DNA of 64,000 nt from Devosia pacifica (lineage in GTDB: Bacteria; Pseudomonadota; Alphaproteobacteria; Rhizobiales; Devosiaceae): assembly GCF_014652635.1 (NCBI RefSeq), contig NZ_BMZE01000002.1, positions 291,562 to 355,561 of the forward strand. The letters are read 5' to 3'. The translations under genes and the position numbers were made by a program. Below are positions 44,543-54,511 of the stretch, piece after piece; the stretch's first letter is position 1, and each line of letters begins with the position of its first letter. Below the pieces are notes generated by a model. It was given only the letters and a program-made list of their open reading frames with translations. It did not search any database and was not told where the DNA came from.

Positions 44543-44569
44543 GGGAGCGGTGTGAAACGCCGCTCCCCG
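44543..44569 (+). other. Hairpin downstream of metY
   Basis: Perfect 9-bp arms GGGGAGCGG (44543-44551) and CCGCTCCCC (44561-44569). No T run follows, so a Rho-independent terminator is doubtful; RNA 3'-end protection is equally possible. The rest of the 148-base gap to mutS shows no gene. Confidence 0.5.
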
Positions 44570-44682
44570 CCAATGCTTGAGCCCCGCGCCATCAACGCCC
44601 TTGGGGATGGCGCGACGGCACGGTTGGATTTTTCGACACGACAGCCTAAGTTCCCGGCTTTCCTGTCGTTGCCGAGCAGTTG

Positions 44683-47391
44683 ATGGCCTCAACACCAGCC
44701 CAGTCCGAATCCGCCCTACCGGCCCTGACGCCGATGATGGCGCAGTTCTTCGAGATCAAGGCGGCGAACCCGGGCTATCTGCTGTTCTATCGGATGGGCG
44801 ATTTTTACGAGCTGTTCTTCGAGGACGCCGAAATCGCCGCCGAGGCCCTCGGCATCGTTCTTACCAAGCGCGGCAAGCACCTCGGCCAGGACATTGCCAT
44901 GTGCGGCGTGCCAATTCACGCGGCGCAGGACTACCTCAAGCGCCTGATCGGTCTCGGGCACCGCGTCGCTGTCTGCGAACAAATGGAGGACCCGGCGGAA
45001 GCGCGCAAACGTGGCAGCAAGTCCGTGGTGCGTCGCGACGTGGTGCGGCTCGTCACCGCCGGCACCCTCACCGAAGATGATCTGCTGCCGCAGCGCGGCG
45101 CCAATTATCTGGCGACAGTCAGCCTGGTGCGGCACGGAGAGCTGGAGTTCGGGCTTGCCTGGGCTGATATCTCCACCGGCGATACGCATGTCGCCTGTCT
45201 TTCGGCTGAGGCCGTCGGGAACGAACTTGCGCGGATCGATCCGGCAGAACTCGTTCTCAGCGAGGCGACGCGCCTGGCGCTTGTCGAGGCGCATGCGCTT
45301 GGCAGCGGTCTCAACGAGCGGCTTTCGCTCGTTGATGCCGCATTGTTCGAAAGCGACGAGGCGACGCGCCAGCTGCGCCAGAGCTATCCCGGCCCCGACA
45401 CCGACGCCTCGGCGTTTCCACGCGTCGTGCGCTCGGCACTCGGCGCCTTGTGCGGCTATGTCGCCGATAGCCAGAAGGGCGTCGCGCCGGCGCTGCGCTG
45501 GCCAGAAACCGAGGCCACCGATGGCCTGCTGCTGATCGACCAGGCAACCCGCGGTTCGCTCGAACTGCTCGAAACACAGCGTGGCAGCGAGATCGGTTCG
45601 CTGCGCCACACCATCGACAGGACGGTGACGGCGGCGGGCGCGCGTCTGTTTTCGCAGCGCCTGGCCGCGCCGTTGGCACGCGCCGATCTGATCAATGCGC
45701 GGCTCGATATGGTGGCGCGCAGTGCTAAAGATTTGCTGCTGACTGACCGGCTGCGTGCCGACCTCAAGGCCACGCCGGATCTGGCGCGGGCCCTGACCCG
45801 GCTGGCGCTTGAGCGCGGGGGGCCGCGCGATCTGCGATCCGTCGGCAAGGCAGTCGCCTCGGCGATTGTCCTCGCCGAACGGCTGCATCAGGCCGGCGAC
45901 CTGCCGCAGGGCCTTGCGAGCGTGGCCGAAAAACTTGCAGCGGCACCGCGTCAGCTCGCCGAAGATCTATTGGCCGCGCTGGTCGAAGAGCCGCCGATGA
46001 TGACGCGCGATGGCGGGTTCATCGCCAAAGGACATGACGAGGCGCTCGATGCCGAACGCGCCCTCGGCAGCGAAACCCGTGCCGTCATCGCCTCGCTGCA
46101 GGCCCGGCTTGCCAGCGAGACCGACACAAAGGCACTCAAGATCAAACATAATGGCGTTCTCGGCTTTTTCGTCGAAGTCCCCTCGGCGCAGGGCCAGAAG
46201 CTCTTGGAGGAGCCCCACCGCGACAGCTTCGTTCACCGCCAGACGATGGCGAACGCCATGCGGTTCACGACGCGCGAACTGGCCGATCTCGAATCGCGCA
46301 TCGCCAACGCCCAGCACAATGCGCTCGAGATCGAGCTGCGGATTTTCGCGGAGCTGCGCAAGGCCGTTCTCGGTGGTCTCGATCAGCTGCGCGGCCTTGC
46401 CGATGCGCTGGCTGAACTTGATGTGACGACCGCCCTCGGGCGGCTCGCGGCCAACGAATCGCATGTGCGCCCGAAAGTCGATGACAGCCTGAGCTTCGAG
46501 ATCTCGGCGGGGCGGCACCCTGTGGTCGAGGCGATGGTGCGCAAGGACGGACACGCATTCGTTGCCAACGATGTCGACCTCAGCGGCTCGGAGTCGGAGG
46601 GCGGCGGACGGCTGTGGCTGGTGACCGGACCCAATATGGGCGGCAAGTCGACATTCCTCAGACAAAACGCGCTGATCGCGATCATGGCGCAGATGGGTGC
46701 CTTCGTGCCGGCGGATTCCGCTCATATCGGCGTGATCGACCGGGTGTTTTCACGCGTTGGCGCGTCCGACGATATCGCCCATGGCCGCTCGACGTTCATG
46801 GTGGAAATGGTCGAGACCGCCGCCATTCTCAATCGCGCAACGCGCCGCTCGCTGGTCATTCTCGATGAGATCGGGCGCGGCACCGCCACCTTCGATGGCC
46901 TGTCAATCGCTTGGGCGACGGTCGAATCGCTCCATGAAACAACTGGTTGCCGGGCTTTGTTCGCCACACATTTCCATGAGTTGACGGCGCTGCACAAATC
47001 GCTGTCGAGAATCGTTAACGTCACCATGAAAGTGCGTGAGTGGGAAGGTGAGGTGGTGTTTCTGCACGAAGTCGGGCGCGGCGCCGCCGATCGCTCCTAT
47101 GGCGTCCAGGTGGCGCGGCTTGCCGGACTTCCCGAGCCGGTCTTGACACGGGCCAGACAGGTTCTAGATTTCCTTGAGCAGCGCGCCGCCGGGGCAACTC
47201 TTTCCGAAGGGACCGGCACCGTGCTAGATGATTTGCCGCTTTTTGCGCATCAGCCGCCTCCGGCCCCTGTAAAAACCGACCCCGTTTACACCCTGCTCGA
47301 TTCCATCCGGCCAGACGACGTGACCCCGAAGATGGCGATCGACCTGCTATATGAATTGAAGAAAACGCGTGATGCCGCTCGCCGAAGCTGA
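44683..47391 (+). CDS. mutS: DNA mismatch repair protein MutS
   Basis: 902-residue mismatch-recognition ATPase. Seen: N-terminal mismatch-binding motif YRMGDFYELFFEDA (Phe-X-Glu), connector and lever domains, Walker A GPNMGGKSTFLRQ, Walker B LVILDEIGRGTATFDG, and the ATFDGLSIAWATVE helix. ATG 44683 is used; a TTG directly before it is also in frame. The last 20 bases overlap the glnD start, so the two are co-transcribed. Confidence 0.98.
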   Translation: MASTPAQSESALPALTPMMAQFFEIKAANPGYLLFYRMGDFYELFFEDAEIAAEALGIVLTKRGKHLGQDIAMCGVPIHAAQDYLKRLIGLGHRVAVCEQMEDPAEARKRGSKSVVRRDVVRLVTAGTLTEDDLLPQRGANYLATVSLVRHGELEFGLAWADISTGDTHVACLSAEAVGNELARIDPAELVLSEATRLALVEAHALGSGLNERLSLVDAALFESDEATRQLRQSYPGPDTDASAFPRVVRSALGALCGYVADSQKGVAPALRWPETEATDGLLLIDQATRGSLELLETQRGSEIGSLRHTIDRTVTAAGARLFSQRLAAPLARADLINARLDMVARSAKDLLLTDRLRADLKATPDLARALTRLALERGGPRDLRSVGKAVASAIVLAERLHQAGDLPQGLASVAEKLAAAPRQLAEDLLAALVEEPPMMTRDGGFIAKGHDEALDAERALGSETRAVIASLQARLASETDTKALKIKHNGVLGFFVEVPSAQGQKLLEEPHRDSFVHRQTMANAMRFTTRELADLESRIANAQHNALEIELRIFAELRKAVLGGLDQLRGLADALAELDVTTALGRLAANESHVRPKVDDSLSFEISAGRHPVVEAMVRKDGHAFVANDVDLSGSESEGGGRLWLVTGPNMGGKSTFLRQNALIAIMAQMGAFVPADSAHIGVIDRVFSRVGASDDIAHGRSTFMVEMVETAAILNRATRRSLVILDEIGRGTATFDGLSIAWATVESLHETTGCRALFATHFHELTALHKSLSRIVNVTMKVREWEGEVVFLHEVGRGAADRSYGVQVARLAGLPEPVLTRARQVLDFLEQRAAGATLSEGTGTVLDDLPLFAHQPPPAPVKTDPVYTLLDSIRPDDVTPKMAIDLLYELKKTRDAARRS

Positions 47392-50170
47392 AACGAGACC
47401 GCGCCGGACCGAATTCGCCCTCAAATCGCCCGAGGTCCTTCTCAAGGACCTCGATGCTGCGATCGGCGACAACGATCCCAAGGGCACCGACGCGCGCGCC
47501 ACCGTTCTACAGCACATGCGTACGCTTCTGGCGGACTCGCGCGCCGCTGCCGAAGAGACCCTGATCGAGACCGGCAAGGGTACGCGCTGCGCCCAGGCGA
47601 TCTGCGCCGCCGAGGACGCGATTATCGGCGCCATCCATCTGTTTGCCACCCGGCGCGTCTATCCGGTGCAGAACCCCTCCGAGGCCGAAACCATCGCCAT
47701 CGCAGCCGTCGGCGGCTATGGCCGCGGCACCCTCGCACCAGGCTCCGATATCGATCTGCTGTTCATCCTGCCCTATAAGCAGACGCCGTGGGGCGAGCAG
47801 GTCACCGAGTACATTCTCTACATGCTGTGGGATCTCGGCCAGAAGGTCGGCCACGCCGTCCGCTCGGTCGACGAGTGCCTGCGCATGGCAAAATCCGATA
47901 TGACGGTGCGCACCGCCACCCTCGAGGCGCGTTATCTCGCGGGCGAAAAAACGCTCTACGAGCGCCTCTCGGAGCGCTTCGAAACCGAAGTGATGGCGCG
48001 CACAGGCCCCGAATTCATCGCCGCCAAGATGGCCGAGCGTGACGAGCGCCACCGGCAAATGGGCAATACACGCTACGTGGTCGAGCCGAACATCAAGGAT
48101 GGCAAGGGGGGGCTACGCGACCTCAATACGCTGTTCTGGATCGGCAAGTACTTCTACCGCGTTCGCACCAGCCAGGAGCTGGTCGGCAAGGGCGTCTTCG
48201 CGCAATCCGAATTCCGCCTGTTCCAGCGCGCCGAGGATTTCCTGTGGGCGGTGCGCTGCCATCTGCACTTCATGACCGGACGCTCGGAGGAAAAGCTGAC
48301 CTTCGACATGCAGCCGGAATTGGCCGAGCGCATGGGCTACAACAAGCGCATCGGCATGCTCGGCGTCGAGCGCTTCATGAAGCGCTATTTCCTCGTCGCC
48401 AAGGATGTCGGCGATCTCACGCGCATCTTCTGCACCAGTCTCGAATTCGCCCACGCCAAGGATATGGACCTTGTCGGGCGCGTGCTTGCCCCGTTCCGGC
48501 GCGGCCGCCAGAAAATCCGCGGCGAGAAAGACTTCATCGTTGATTCCGGCCGGCTCAACGTCGCCTACCCCGAGGCCTTCGAAAGCGATCCGGTCAATCT
48601 CATCCGCTTGTTCATGGTAGCGGGGCGCGAAGAGCTGCTGCTGCATCCCGAACTCGTCAAGGCGGTGCGCCGCTCACTGCGGCTGATCGATGCCGATCTC
48701 AGGCGCAATGCCGATGCAAACGCGCATTTCCTGACCATTCTCACCAACCCGACCTATGTCGAACGCATTCTGCGGGCGATGAACGAGTCCGGCGTTCTCG
48801 GCAAGTTTGTGCCCGAGTTCGGGCGCATCGTCGCTTTGATGCAGTTCAACATGTACCACCACTACACGGTGGACGAGCACCTGATCCGCGCCATCGGGGT
48901 GATGGCCGATATCGAGAATGGCGGGCTGCGGGACGAATTGCCGCTGACGCACGAATTGCTGCCGCAGCTCAACGATGTGCGCCTGCTCTATGTTGCGCTG
49001 TTCCTGCATGATATCGCCAAGGGCCGGCCCGAGGACCACTCGATCGCCGGGGCCCGCATCGCCCGCCGCTTCTGTCGCCGGCTCGGGCTGTCCCCAGCGG
49101 AAACGGAAACCGTCACTTGGCTCGTTGAATACCATTTGTCGATGAGCGAGGTGGCACAGGCCCGCGACATCCAGGATCCCGAGACTGCCAAAGCCTTTGC
49201 CGATATCGTGCAGTCGCCGCAACGCCTGGCTTTGCTGATGATCCTCACTGCCTGCGATATCCGCGCCGTCGGGCCGGGGGTGTGGACCGGCTGGAAGGGC
49301 TCGCTGCTGCGCGCCCTGTACTTCGCAACCGAGCCGCTTTTGTCGGGCGGGCACTCCAAGGTCACCCAGTCCGACCGGATCGAGGATGCCCGCATCGCGC
49401 TGCGTGGAGCACTTGGCAAGTGGCCGGATGAAGAGCTCGAGGCCTATACCGGCCGGCATTACGATCATTACTGGCTGCGCGCCGAGCCGGAGCTGCAGAT
49501 CGAACACGCCCGGATGATTCGCAATGCCGACAAGTCGGGCGAACCGTTCGCCGGCACCATTCGCGTCCAGGGCTTCGAAGGCATCACCGAGGTCAGCTTT
49601 TATACCCCGGACCACCCGCGGCTGCTGTCGCTGATCGCCGGTGCCTGCACCATGCAGGACGCCTCGATCATCGGCGCGCAGATCTTTTCGACGCGAGACG
49701 GGCGGGCCATCGATACTTTCCGGCTGAGGCGGACCTTCACCTCGGATGAGGATGAGAAGGTTCGCGCCACCCGTATCCTCGATACAGTCAAGCAATTGCT
49801 GCAGGGCCAGCGCCAGATCCTCATCGATCTCGGCAAGGAGAGTCGCTACAACAAGCGCCTCAAGCCGTTCTCGCTGCCAGCCGAAGTGATGGTGTCGAAC
49901 AATCTCAGCGAGAAATTCACTGTCATCGAGGCATCAGGGCTCGATCGCATCGGGCTGTTGCACCAGCTCACCCGCGAAATCTCCGATCTCAACCTGACGA
50001 TCGGCTCGGCGCATATCGGCACCTATGGCGAGAAGGCTGTGGACGTGTTCTACGTCACCGACCTTACCGGCCAGAAGATCACCTCGAAGCCGCGCCAGAA
50101 GAAGATCCACGATGCGCTGATGCAGGTGTTCGAGAAGAAACCCTCTGAAAAGAAGCTGCTCAATGCCTGA
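47372..50170 (+). CDS. glnD: Bifunctional uridylyltransferase/uridylyl-removing enzyme GlnD
   Basis: 932-residue nitrogen sensor that uridylylates PII when glutamine is low and removes UMP when it is high. Seen: nucleotidyltransferase motif GGYGRGTLAPGSDIDLLF (about 108-125), GlnE-like helices, HD domain (DEHLIRAIG; LFLHDIAKGRPEDHS), and two C-terminal ACT domains (FYTPDHPRLLSLIAG and VIEASGLDRIGLLHQLT). The ATG at 47372 lies inside the end of mutS. The mutS-glnD-murJ-trpS order is typical for the order. Confidence 0.97.
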   Translation: MPLAEAETRPRRTEFALKSPEVLLKDLDAAIGDNDPKGTDARATVLQHMRTLLADSRAAAEETLIETGKGTRCAQAICAAEDAIIGAIHLFATRRVYPVQNPSEAETIAIAAVGGYGRGTLAPGSDIDLLFILPYKQTPWGEQVTEYILYMLWDLGQKVGHAVRSVDECLRMAKSDMTVRTATLEARYLAGEKTLYERLSERFETEVMARTGPEFIAAKMAERDERHRQMGNTRYVVEPNIKDGKGGLRDLNTLFWIGKYFYRVRTSQELVGKGVFAQSEFRLFQRAEDFLWAVRCHLHFMTGRSEEKLTFDMQPELAERMGYNKRIGMLGVERFMKRYFLVAKDVGDLTRIFCTSLEFAHAKDMDLVGRVLAPFRRGRQKIRGEKDFIVDSGRLNVAYPEAFESDPVNLIRLFMVAGREELLLHPELVKAVRRSLRLIDADLRRNADANAHFLTILTNPTYVERILRAMNESGVLGKFVPEFGRIVALMQFNMYHHYTVDEHLIRAIGVMADIENGGLRDELPLTHELLPQLNDVRLLYVALFLHDIAKGRPEDHSIAGARIARRFCRRLGLSPAETETVTWLVEYHLSMSEVAQARDIQDPETAKAFADIVQSPQRLALLMILTACDIRAVGPGVWTGWKGSLLRALYFATEPLLSGGHSKVTQSDRIEDARIALRGALGKWPDEELEAYTGRHYDHYWLRAEPELQIEHARMIRNADKSGEPFAGTIRVQGFEGITEVSFYTPDHPRLLSLIAGACTMQDASIIGAQIFSTRDGRAIDTFRLRRTFTSDEDEKVRATRILDTVKQLLQGQRQILIDLGKESRYNKRLKPFSLPAEVMVSNNLSEKFTVIEASGLDRIGLLHQLTREISDLNLTIGSAHIGTYGEKAVDVFYVTDLTGQKITSKPRQKKIHDALMQVFEKKPSEKKLLNA

Positions 50171-50206
50171 GCGGGCGGTACCGAAGGTGCCTCCGGCGCC
50201 CTTGCC

Positions 50207-51763
50207 GTGAGCCTTTACAAGAATTTCCTCTCGGTCGGCGGGCTGACGCTGCTCTCACGCGTTGTCGGGTTCGTTCGCGATGCGCTGATGGCGGCGGTGC
50301 TGGGCACCGGCCCGGCGGCTGACGCGTTCTTCGCCGCGTTCCGCTTTCCCAACCTCTTCCGGCGGCTGTTTGCCGAAGGCGCCTTCAACACCGCGTTTGT
50401 GCCGATGTTCGCGGGCGCGCTCGAGGCGGAGGGCGAAGCGCACGCCAAGCATCTGGCCGCCCGCATCATGGCCTGGCTCACAGCGGCGCTGCTTGTCATC
50501 ACCGTGCTTGCTGAACTGTTCATGCCGGTGATTCTGATTCCGTTTGTGCCGGGCTTTGCCGATCAGCCGGAAAAGTTCGAGCTGACGGTTCTGTTGACCC
50601 GGATCCTGTTTCCCTATCTCGCCTGCATGTCGCTGATGGCCGCCTATGGGGCGATCCTCAACAGCCTCGGGCGGTTCTTTGCGGCGGCGTTCGCGCCGGT
50701 CCTTCTCAATGTCGTCAGCATCGCGGTCCTCGTGCCGCTGACGGTGATGGCGCTCGAGGCCGATATCGCCGCTATCTGGGTAGCGATAGCGACGCTGTTC
50801 GCGGGGTTCGTGCAGCTGCTGACTGTCTGGATTGCGTTGCGCCGCACCGGCTTCATGCCGCGCTGGCAATTGCCGCGCATCGATCGCGAGGTGCGCAGCT
50901 TCTGGATGCTGGCAGTGCCGGCCATCCTCACCGGCGGAATCACCCAGATCAATATCTTCGTCGGCACCATCATCGCATCGAATGCGCAGAGCGCCATCTC
51001 CTATCTGTACTATGCCGATCGGCTCTATCAGCTGCCGCTCGGCATAATCGGCATCGCCATAGGCACCGTGCTGCTCCCCGAATTGACCCGGCATCTCAAT
51101 GGCGGCCGTACCGAAGCGGCCCGCGCCAGCCAGGAGCAGTCGGTGCTCATCTCCATGCTGCTGTCCGTGCCGGCAGCGGTGGCCCTGTCTGCCATTGCGG
51201 TGCCGATCGTTCGCGTCCTGTTCGAACGCGGTGCGTTCGATGCAGAGGCAACGGTGCAATCGGCGCGGGCGCTCGTCGCCTTCTCCGTCGGCCTGCCGGC
51301 ATTCGTTCTGGTACGCGTGCTGCAGCCGGGCTTTTTCGCGCGCAAGGACACGATCACCCCAACGATCTTCGCCGGCCTTTCGGCTGCCGCAAATATCGGG
51401 CTGTCGCTAGCCTTGTTTCCGGCGTTCGAGCATGTCGGGATTGCTCTTGCGACTTCCCTTTCGGCCTGGCTCAACACGGTGTTGTTGATGGTGGCGCTGG
51501 CCTGGCGCGGGCATTTCGCCCTGACAGCTTCGGAATGGCTGAAGCATTTGGCAATCTTCGTCATCAGCCTTGCGATGGGTGGGGCACTCTGGGCGCTTGG
51601 CAGCCGCGGCACGGGTCTCTTCGCCTCTGGTGGCAATGTCGTCTTGCAGGCGGCGGCGCTCGGCGCCATCATCCTGTTCGGTATCCTTTTTTACTTCACC
51701 TTCATCCACATCACGCGGGTGCAGCCAATGGGCCAGTTGCTGCGCCGCCTGCGGCGCGGTTAA
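50207..51763 (+). CDS. murJ: Lipid II flippase MurJ
   Basis: 518-residue integral membrane flippase moving lipid II across the inner membrane for peptidoglycan synthesis. Seen: about 14 hydrophobic helices, the N-terminal LLSRVVGFVRDALMAAVLG and DAFFAAFRFPNLFRRLFAEGAFNTAFVP, the most conserved MurJ stretch. Starts at GTG 50207, 36 bases past glnD. Confidence 0.97.
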   Translation: MSLYKNFLSVGGLTLLSRVVGFVRDALMAAVLGTGPAADAFFAAFRFPNLFRRLFAEGAFNTAFVPMFAGALEAEGEAHAKHLAARIMAWLTAALLVITVLAELFMPVILIPFVPGFADQPEKFELTVLLTRILFPYLACMSLMAAYGAILNSLGRFFAAAFAPVLLNVVSIAVLVPLTVMALEADIAAIWVAIATLFAGFVQLLTVWIALRRTGFMPRWQLPRIDREVRSFWMLAVPAILTGGITQINIFVGTIIASNAQSAISYLYYADRLYQLPLGIIGIAIGTVLLPELTRHLNGGRTEAARASQEQSVLISMLLSVPAAVALSAIAVPIVRVLFERGAFDAEATVQSARALVAFSVGLPAFVLVRVLQPGFFARKDTITPTIFAGLSAAANIGLSLALFPAFEHVGIALATSLSAWLNTVLLMVALAWRGHFALTASEWLKHLAIFVISLAMGGALWALGSRGTGLFASGGNVVLQAAALGAIILFGILFYFTFIHITRVQPMGQLLRRLRRG

Positions 51764-51847
51764 GGTCCGGCTTGCCTTGGCACGCCTGTTCGCGCGATAA
51801 GCCAAGTCCCTCAGCCTGTCCCAATCGATAATCGGGATCCCGAATAC

Positions 51848-52879
51848 ATGGCCTTCACCGACCGCGTCTTTTCCGGCATCAAGCCCTCGGGCGATCTGCA
51901 TCTTGGCAATTACCTGGGCGCCATTCGCCGGTTCGTGCCGCTACAGGATACGCACCAGACCATCTATTGCGTCGTCGATATGCACGCCATTACGGTCTGG
52001 CAGAACCCCGCTGACCTCAAGCGCTGGACCTATGAAATCGCTGCGGCCTATATCGCGGCCGGGCTGGACCCGAAGAAATCCATAATCTTCAACCAGTCCC
52101 AGGTCATCGAGCATGCCGAGCTAAGCTGGATCTTCAATTGCGTTGCGCGCATGGGCTGGATGGAGCGGATGACCCAGTTCAAGGACAAGGCCGGGGCGAA
52201 CTCGGAGAATGTCTCTCTGGGCCTGTTCGCCTATCCCTCGCTGATGGCCGCCGACATCCTGCTGTACAAAAGCACTGCCGTGCCGGTGGGCGAGGATCAG
52301 CGCCAGCACCTTGAGTTGACCCGTGATATCGCCAAGAAGTTCAATCACGACTTCAAAAAGCAGATCAAGGCCAATGGCCATCGGGGCGACTTCTTCCCCG
52401 TGACAGAGACGATGGCCGCCGGTCCGGCCATGCGCGTCAAGAGCCTCAAGGACGGCTCCAAGAAGATGAGCAAGTCCGACGCTTCGGACCTGTCGACGAT
52501 CTATATGATGGATGACGCCGATCTGATCGCCAAGAAGATCAAGCGCGCCACCACGGATGCCGATGCCTTGCCTAGCGAAGAGGCAGGCCTCGCCGGCCGC
52601 GCCGAGGCCGAGAATCTGGTTGGCATCTATGCGGCCCTTGCCAACCGCACTGTCGACGAAGTCCTGGCAGAATTTGGTGGCCAGGGCTGGGGCGTCTTCA
52701 AGCCGGCGCTAGCCGAACTCGCCGTCGAGAAGCTCGCCCCAATGGCGGATGAAATGCGGCGCCATCTCGAGGATCCAACGGAAATCGAAAACATTCTGCG
52801 CGACGGCGCCGGCCGCGCCCGCGCGATTGCCGAAGAGACGATGCAGGCGGTCCGCGCCATTGTCGGATTCGTTCGCTAG
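51848..52879 (+). CDS. trpS: Tryptophan--tRNA ligase
   Basis: 343-residue class I synthetase. Seen: the HIGH-like motif [54 protein letters not shown], and the KMSKS loop ([12 protein letters not shown]). Length and motifs are normal. Follows murJ by 84 bases on the same strand. Confidence 0.98.
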   Translation: MAFTDRVFSGIKPSGDLHLGNYLGAIRRFVPLQDTHQTIYCVVDMHAITVWQNPADLKRWTYEIAAAYIAAGLDPKKSIIFNQSQVIEHAELSWIFNCVARMGWMERMTQFKDKAGANSENVSLGLFAYPSLMAADILLYKSTAVPVGEDQRQHLELTRDIAKKFNHDFKKQIKANGHRGDFFPVTETMAAGPAMRVKSLKDGSKKMSKSDASDLSTIYMMDDADLIAKKIKRATTDADALPSEEAGLAGRAEAENLVGIYAALANRTVDEVLAEFGGQGWGVFKPALAELAVEKLAPMADEMRRHLEDPTEIENILRDGAGRARAIAEETMQAVRAIVGFVR

Positions 52880-52926
52880 ATGCGCGTTCAAGCGACAGCA
52901 TCGCGCTAGACACACAGGAGGCGCCG

Positions 52927-53394
52927 ATGGTTTCTCAGACCGAATACAAGCGCAAGTTTCTCGTCGTCATCGATGAGACGGAAGAGTGCGACCGCGCCGT
53001 CACCTTCGCGGCCTGGCGGGTGCATCGCACTGGCGGCACCGTGGTGCTGATGAGCATTATCGAGCCCCCCGAATTCCGCGGCCTCGGGGTCGAGGACGTG
53101 CTGCGTGCCGAAGCGATCGAAGAGGCCGAGAACAATCTCGATGGGCGACTGCGCCGGCTCAAGGAGATCGGTGACGTCAAGGTCGAGACGGTGATCCGCG
53201 AAGGGCGTGGCGCTGAACAGATCGAGAAGCTGATCGGCCAGGACCCGGACATCGCGATCCTCGTTCTGGCTGCCTCGCGCGCCGGGGACGGCCCGGGGCC
53301 GCTGGTGACGCACTTCGTCGGACGCGGCGTGCCGATTCCGCTGACCATTGTCCCCGGCTCGATGAGCGACGACGAGATCATTGCTATCTGCTGA
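52927..53394 (+). CDS. Universal stress protein, UspA family
   Basis: 155-residue single-Usp-domain protein. Seen: FLVVIDETEECDRAVTFAAWRVHRTGGTVVLMSIIEPP and the C-terminal nucleotide-loop region VLAASRAGDGPGPLVTHFVGRGVPIPLTIVPG, a G-rich form of the ATP-binding signature. Function in stress survival is general to the family. GGAGG precedes ATG 52927. Its end overlaps the convergent DUF3817 gene by 11 bases. Confidence 0.9.
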   Translation: MVSQTEYKRKFLVVIDETEECDRAVTFAAWRVHRTGGTVVLMSIIEPPEFRGLGVEDVLRAEAIEEAENNLDGRLRRLKEIGDVKVETVIREGRGAEQIEKLIGQDPDIAILVLAASRAGDGPGPLVTHFVGRGVPIPLTIVPGSMSDDEIIAIC

Positions 53395-53722
53395 GCGTCG
53401 GCGAGGTGTCTGCCACCGCATTTGCGACGGTACGCTGCTTTCGGGCCAGCATCGGATCGTTGAGGAAGGTCCCGAAGGGAAAGAACGACGCGAAGAGCGT
53501 CTTCAGCCATTCCCATGCCGTCAGCCCCCTGCCCGGCAGACAGACCAGCATCGCCGCTATATAGGTGAGAAAGGCAATGCCGTGGATCATTCCCACTGGC
53601 GGCACCAGATGGGGGTAGGCAAAGGCGTATTTCAGCGGCATCGCGACCAGAAAGAGCGCCAACGTTGTGATGCCTTCGACCACGCCTATTGTCCGGAATA
53701 CCCCGATCATCGCCCACCCCAT
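53384..53722 (-). CDS. DUF3817 membrane protein
   Basis: About 112 residues with three hydrophobic helices (FRTIGVVEGITTLALFLVAMPL, VGMIHGIAFLTYIAAMLVCL, TLFASFFPFGTFLND). This matches DUF3817, a small integral membrane family of unknown role. Start is uncertain: ATG 53722, ATG 53710 (MIGVFRTIGVVEG) and a TTG at 53731 are all possible. Confidence 0.82.
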   Translation of the reverse strand: MGWAMIGVFRTIGVVEGITTLALFLVAMPLKYAFAYPHLVPPVGMIHGIAFLTYIAAMLVCLPGRGLTAWEWLKTLFASFFPFGTFLNDPMLARKQRTVANAVADTSPTLSR

Positions 53723-53843
53723 CGCTCTCAAATAACCTGAAAAGCGCTTTCAAGTTTTCTTGGGACGGCTTATCACACCATTGCGTGCTCCGAACGCGGC
53801 GCATCGTCGCTTTTGCCCTTGCGCTCAAGCCACGAACTACTAT

Positions 53844-53860
53844 TTTAGAAGCGTTCTAAA
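53844..53860. promoter_or_regulatory. Irr-type iron control element upstream of nfuA
   Basis: TTTAGAAGCGTTCTAAA, a perfect TTTAGAA-N3-TTCTAAA inverted repeat. This is the ICE/Irr-box form described for alphaproteobacterial iron regulation. It ends 21 bases before the nfuA ATG, where a bound repressor would block transcription. Confidence 0.72.
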
Positions 53861-53881
53861 TCGAGTTGGAAGGCGTACGCC

Positions 53882-54451
53882 ATGTTCATCCAGACCGAAG
53901 CCACGCCCAACCCGGCAACCCTGAAGTTTCTGCCCGGCCGTGAAGTGCTGAGCGGCGAACCGCGCGACTTCCGGTCGCCGGAAAGCGCAGTCGTCTCGCC
54001 ACTGGCAGCATCGCTGTTCGAGATCGATGGCGTCACCGGCGTCTTCCTCGGCTCCGATTTCATCTCGGTCACCAAAGATGACACCAACTGGGCGCATATC
54101 AAGCCGGCGATCCTTGGCGGGATCATGGACCATTTCCTGTCTGGTCGGCCGGTCATTGGTGAGACCGTTTCGGGCGCCGATATCTACTCGGAGACCGAAG
54201 AAGAATTCTTCGAGGATGACGACAGCGAGACCGTGGAAGTCATCAAGGAACTGCTGGCCACCCGCGTTCGCCCGGCAGTGGCGATGGATGGCGGCGACAT
54301 CACCTTCCGCGGCTACCGCGAAGGCACGGTGTTCCTTCACATGCAGGGTGCCTGCTCCGGCTGTCCCTCCTCAACTGCAACGCTGAAAAGCGGCATCGAG
54401 AACCTGTTGCGCCATTTCGTACCTGGCGTCGAACACGTCGAGCAGGTCTAG
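53882..54451 (+). CDS. nfuA: NfuA/NifU-type iron-sulfur cluster carrier
   Basis: 189-residue scaffold or carrier that delivers Fe-S clusters. Seen: N-terminal Nfu_N domain (MFIQTEATPNPATLKFLPGREVL), a linker with an acidic patch (about 104-115), and a C-terminal NifU-like domain (RPAVAMDGGDITFRGYREGTVFLHMQGACSGCPSST) with cluster ligands Cys158 and Cys161. An Irr-type box just upstream suggests repression when iron is scarce. Confidence 0.96.
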   Translation: MFIQTEATPNPATLKFLPGREVLSGEPRDFRSPESAVVSPLAASLFEIDGVTGVFLGSDFISVTKDDTNWAHIKPAILGGIMDHFLSGRPVIGETVSGADIYSETEEEFFEDDDSETVEVIKELLATRVRPAVAMDGGDITFRGYREGTVFLHMQGACSGCPSSTATLKSGIENLLRHFVPGVEHVEQV

Positions 54452-54474
54452 GCGCAAGCTAGAGCGATATTTTC

Positions 54475-54502
54475 AAAGCCCGGCCTCCGCCGGGCTTTTT
54501 TG
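54475..54502. terminator. Terminator between nfuA and the amidase gene
   Basis: Perfect 10-bp stem AAAGCCCGGC (54475-54484) and GCCGGGCTTT (54489-54498), loop CTCC, then TTTTG on the plus strand; on the minus strand it is followed by GAAAATATC. It lies between the convergent nfuA (stop 54451) and amidase (stop 54512) genes. Confidence 0.92.
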
Positions 54503-54511
54503 TATCCTCGA

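Noticed and set aside
53871..53880. GGCGTACGCC palindrome just before nfuA as an operator
   Set aside because: Short, GC-rich and overlapping the ribosome-site spacer; likely chance. The Irr-type box beside it explains regulation better.
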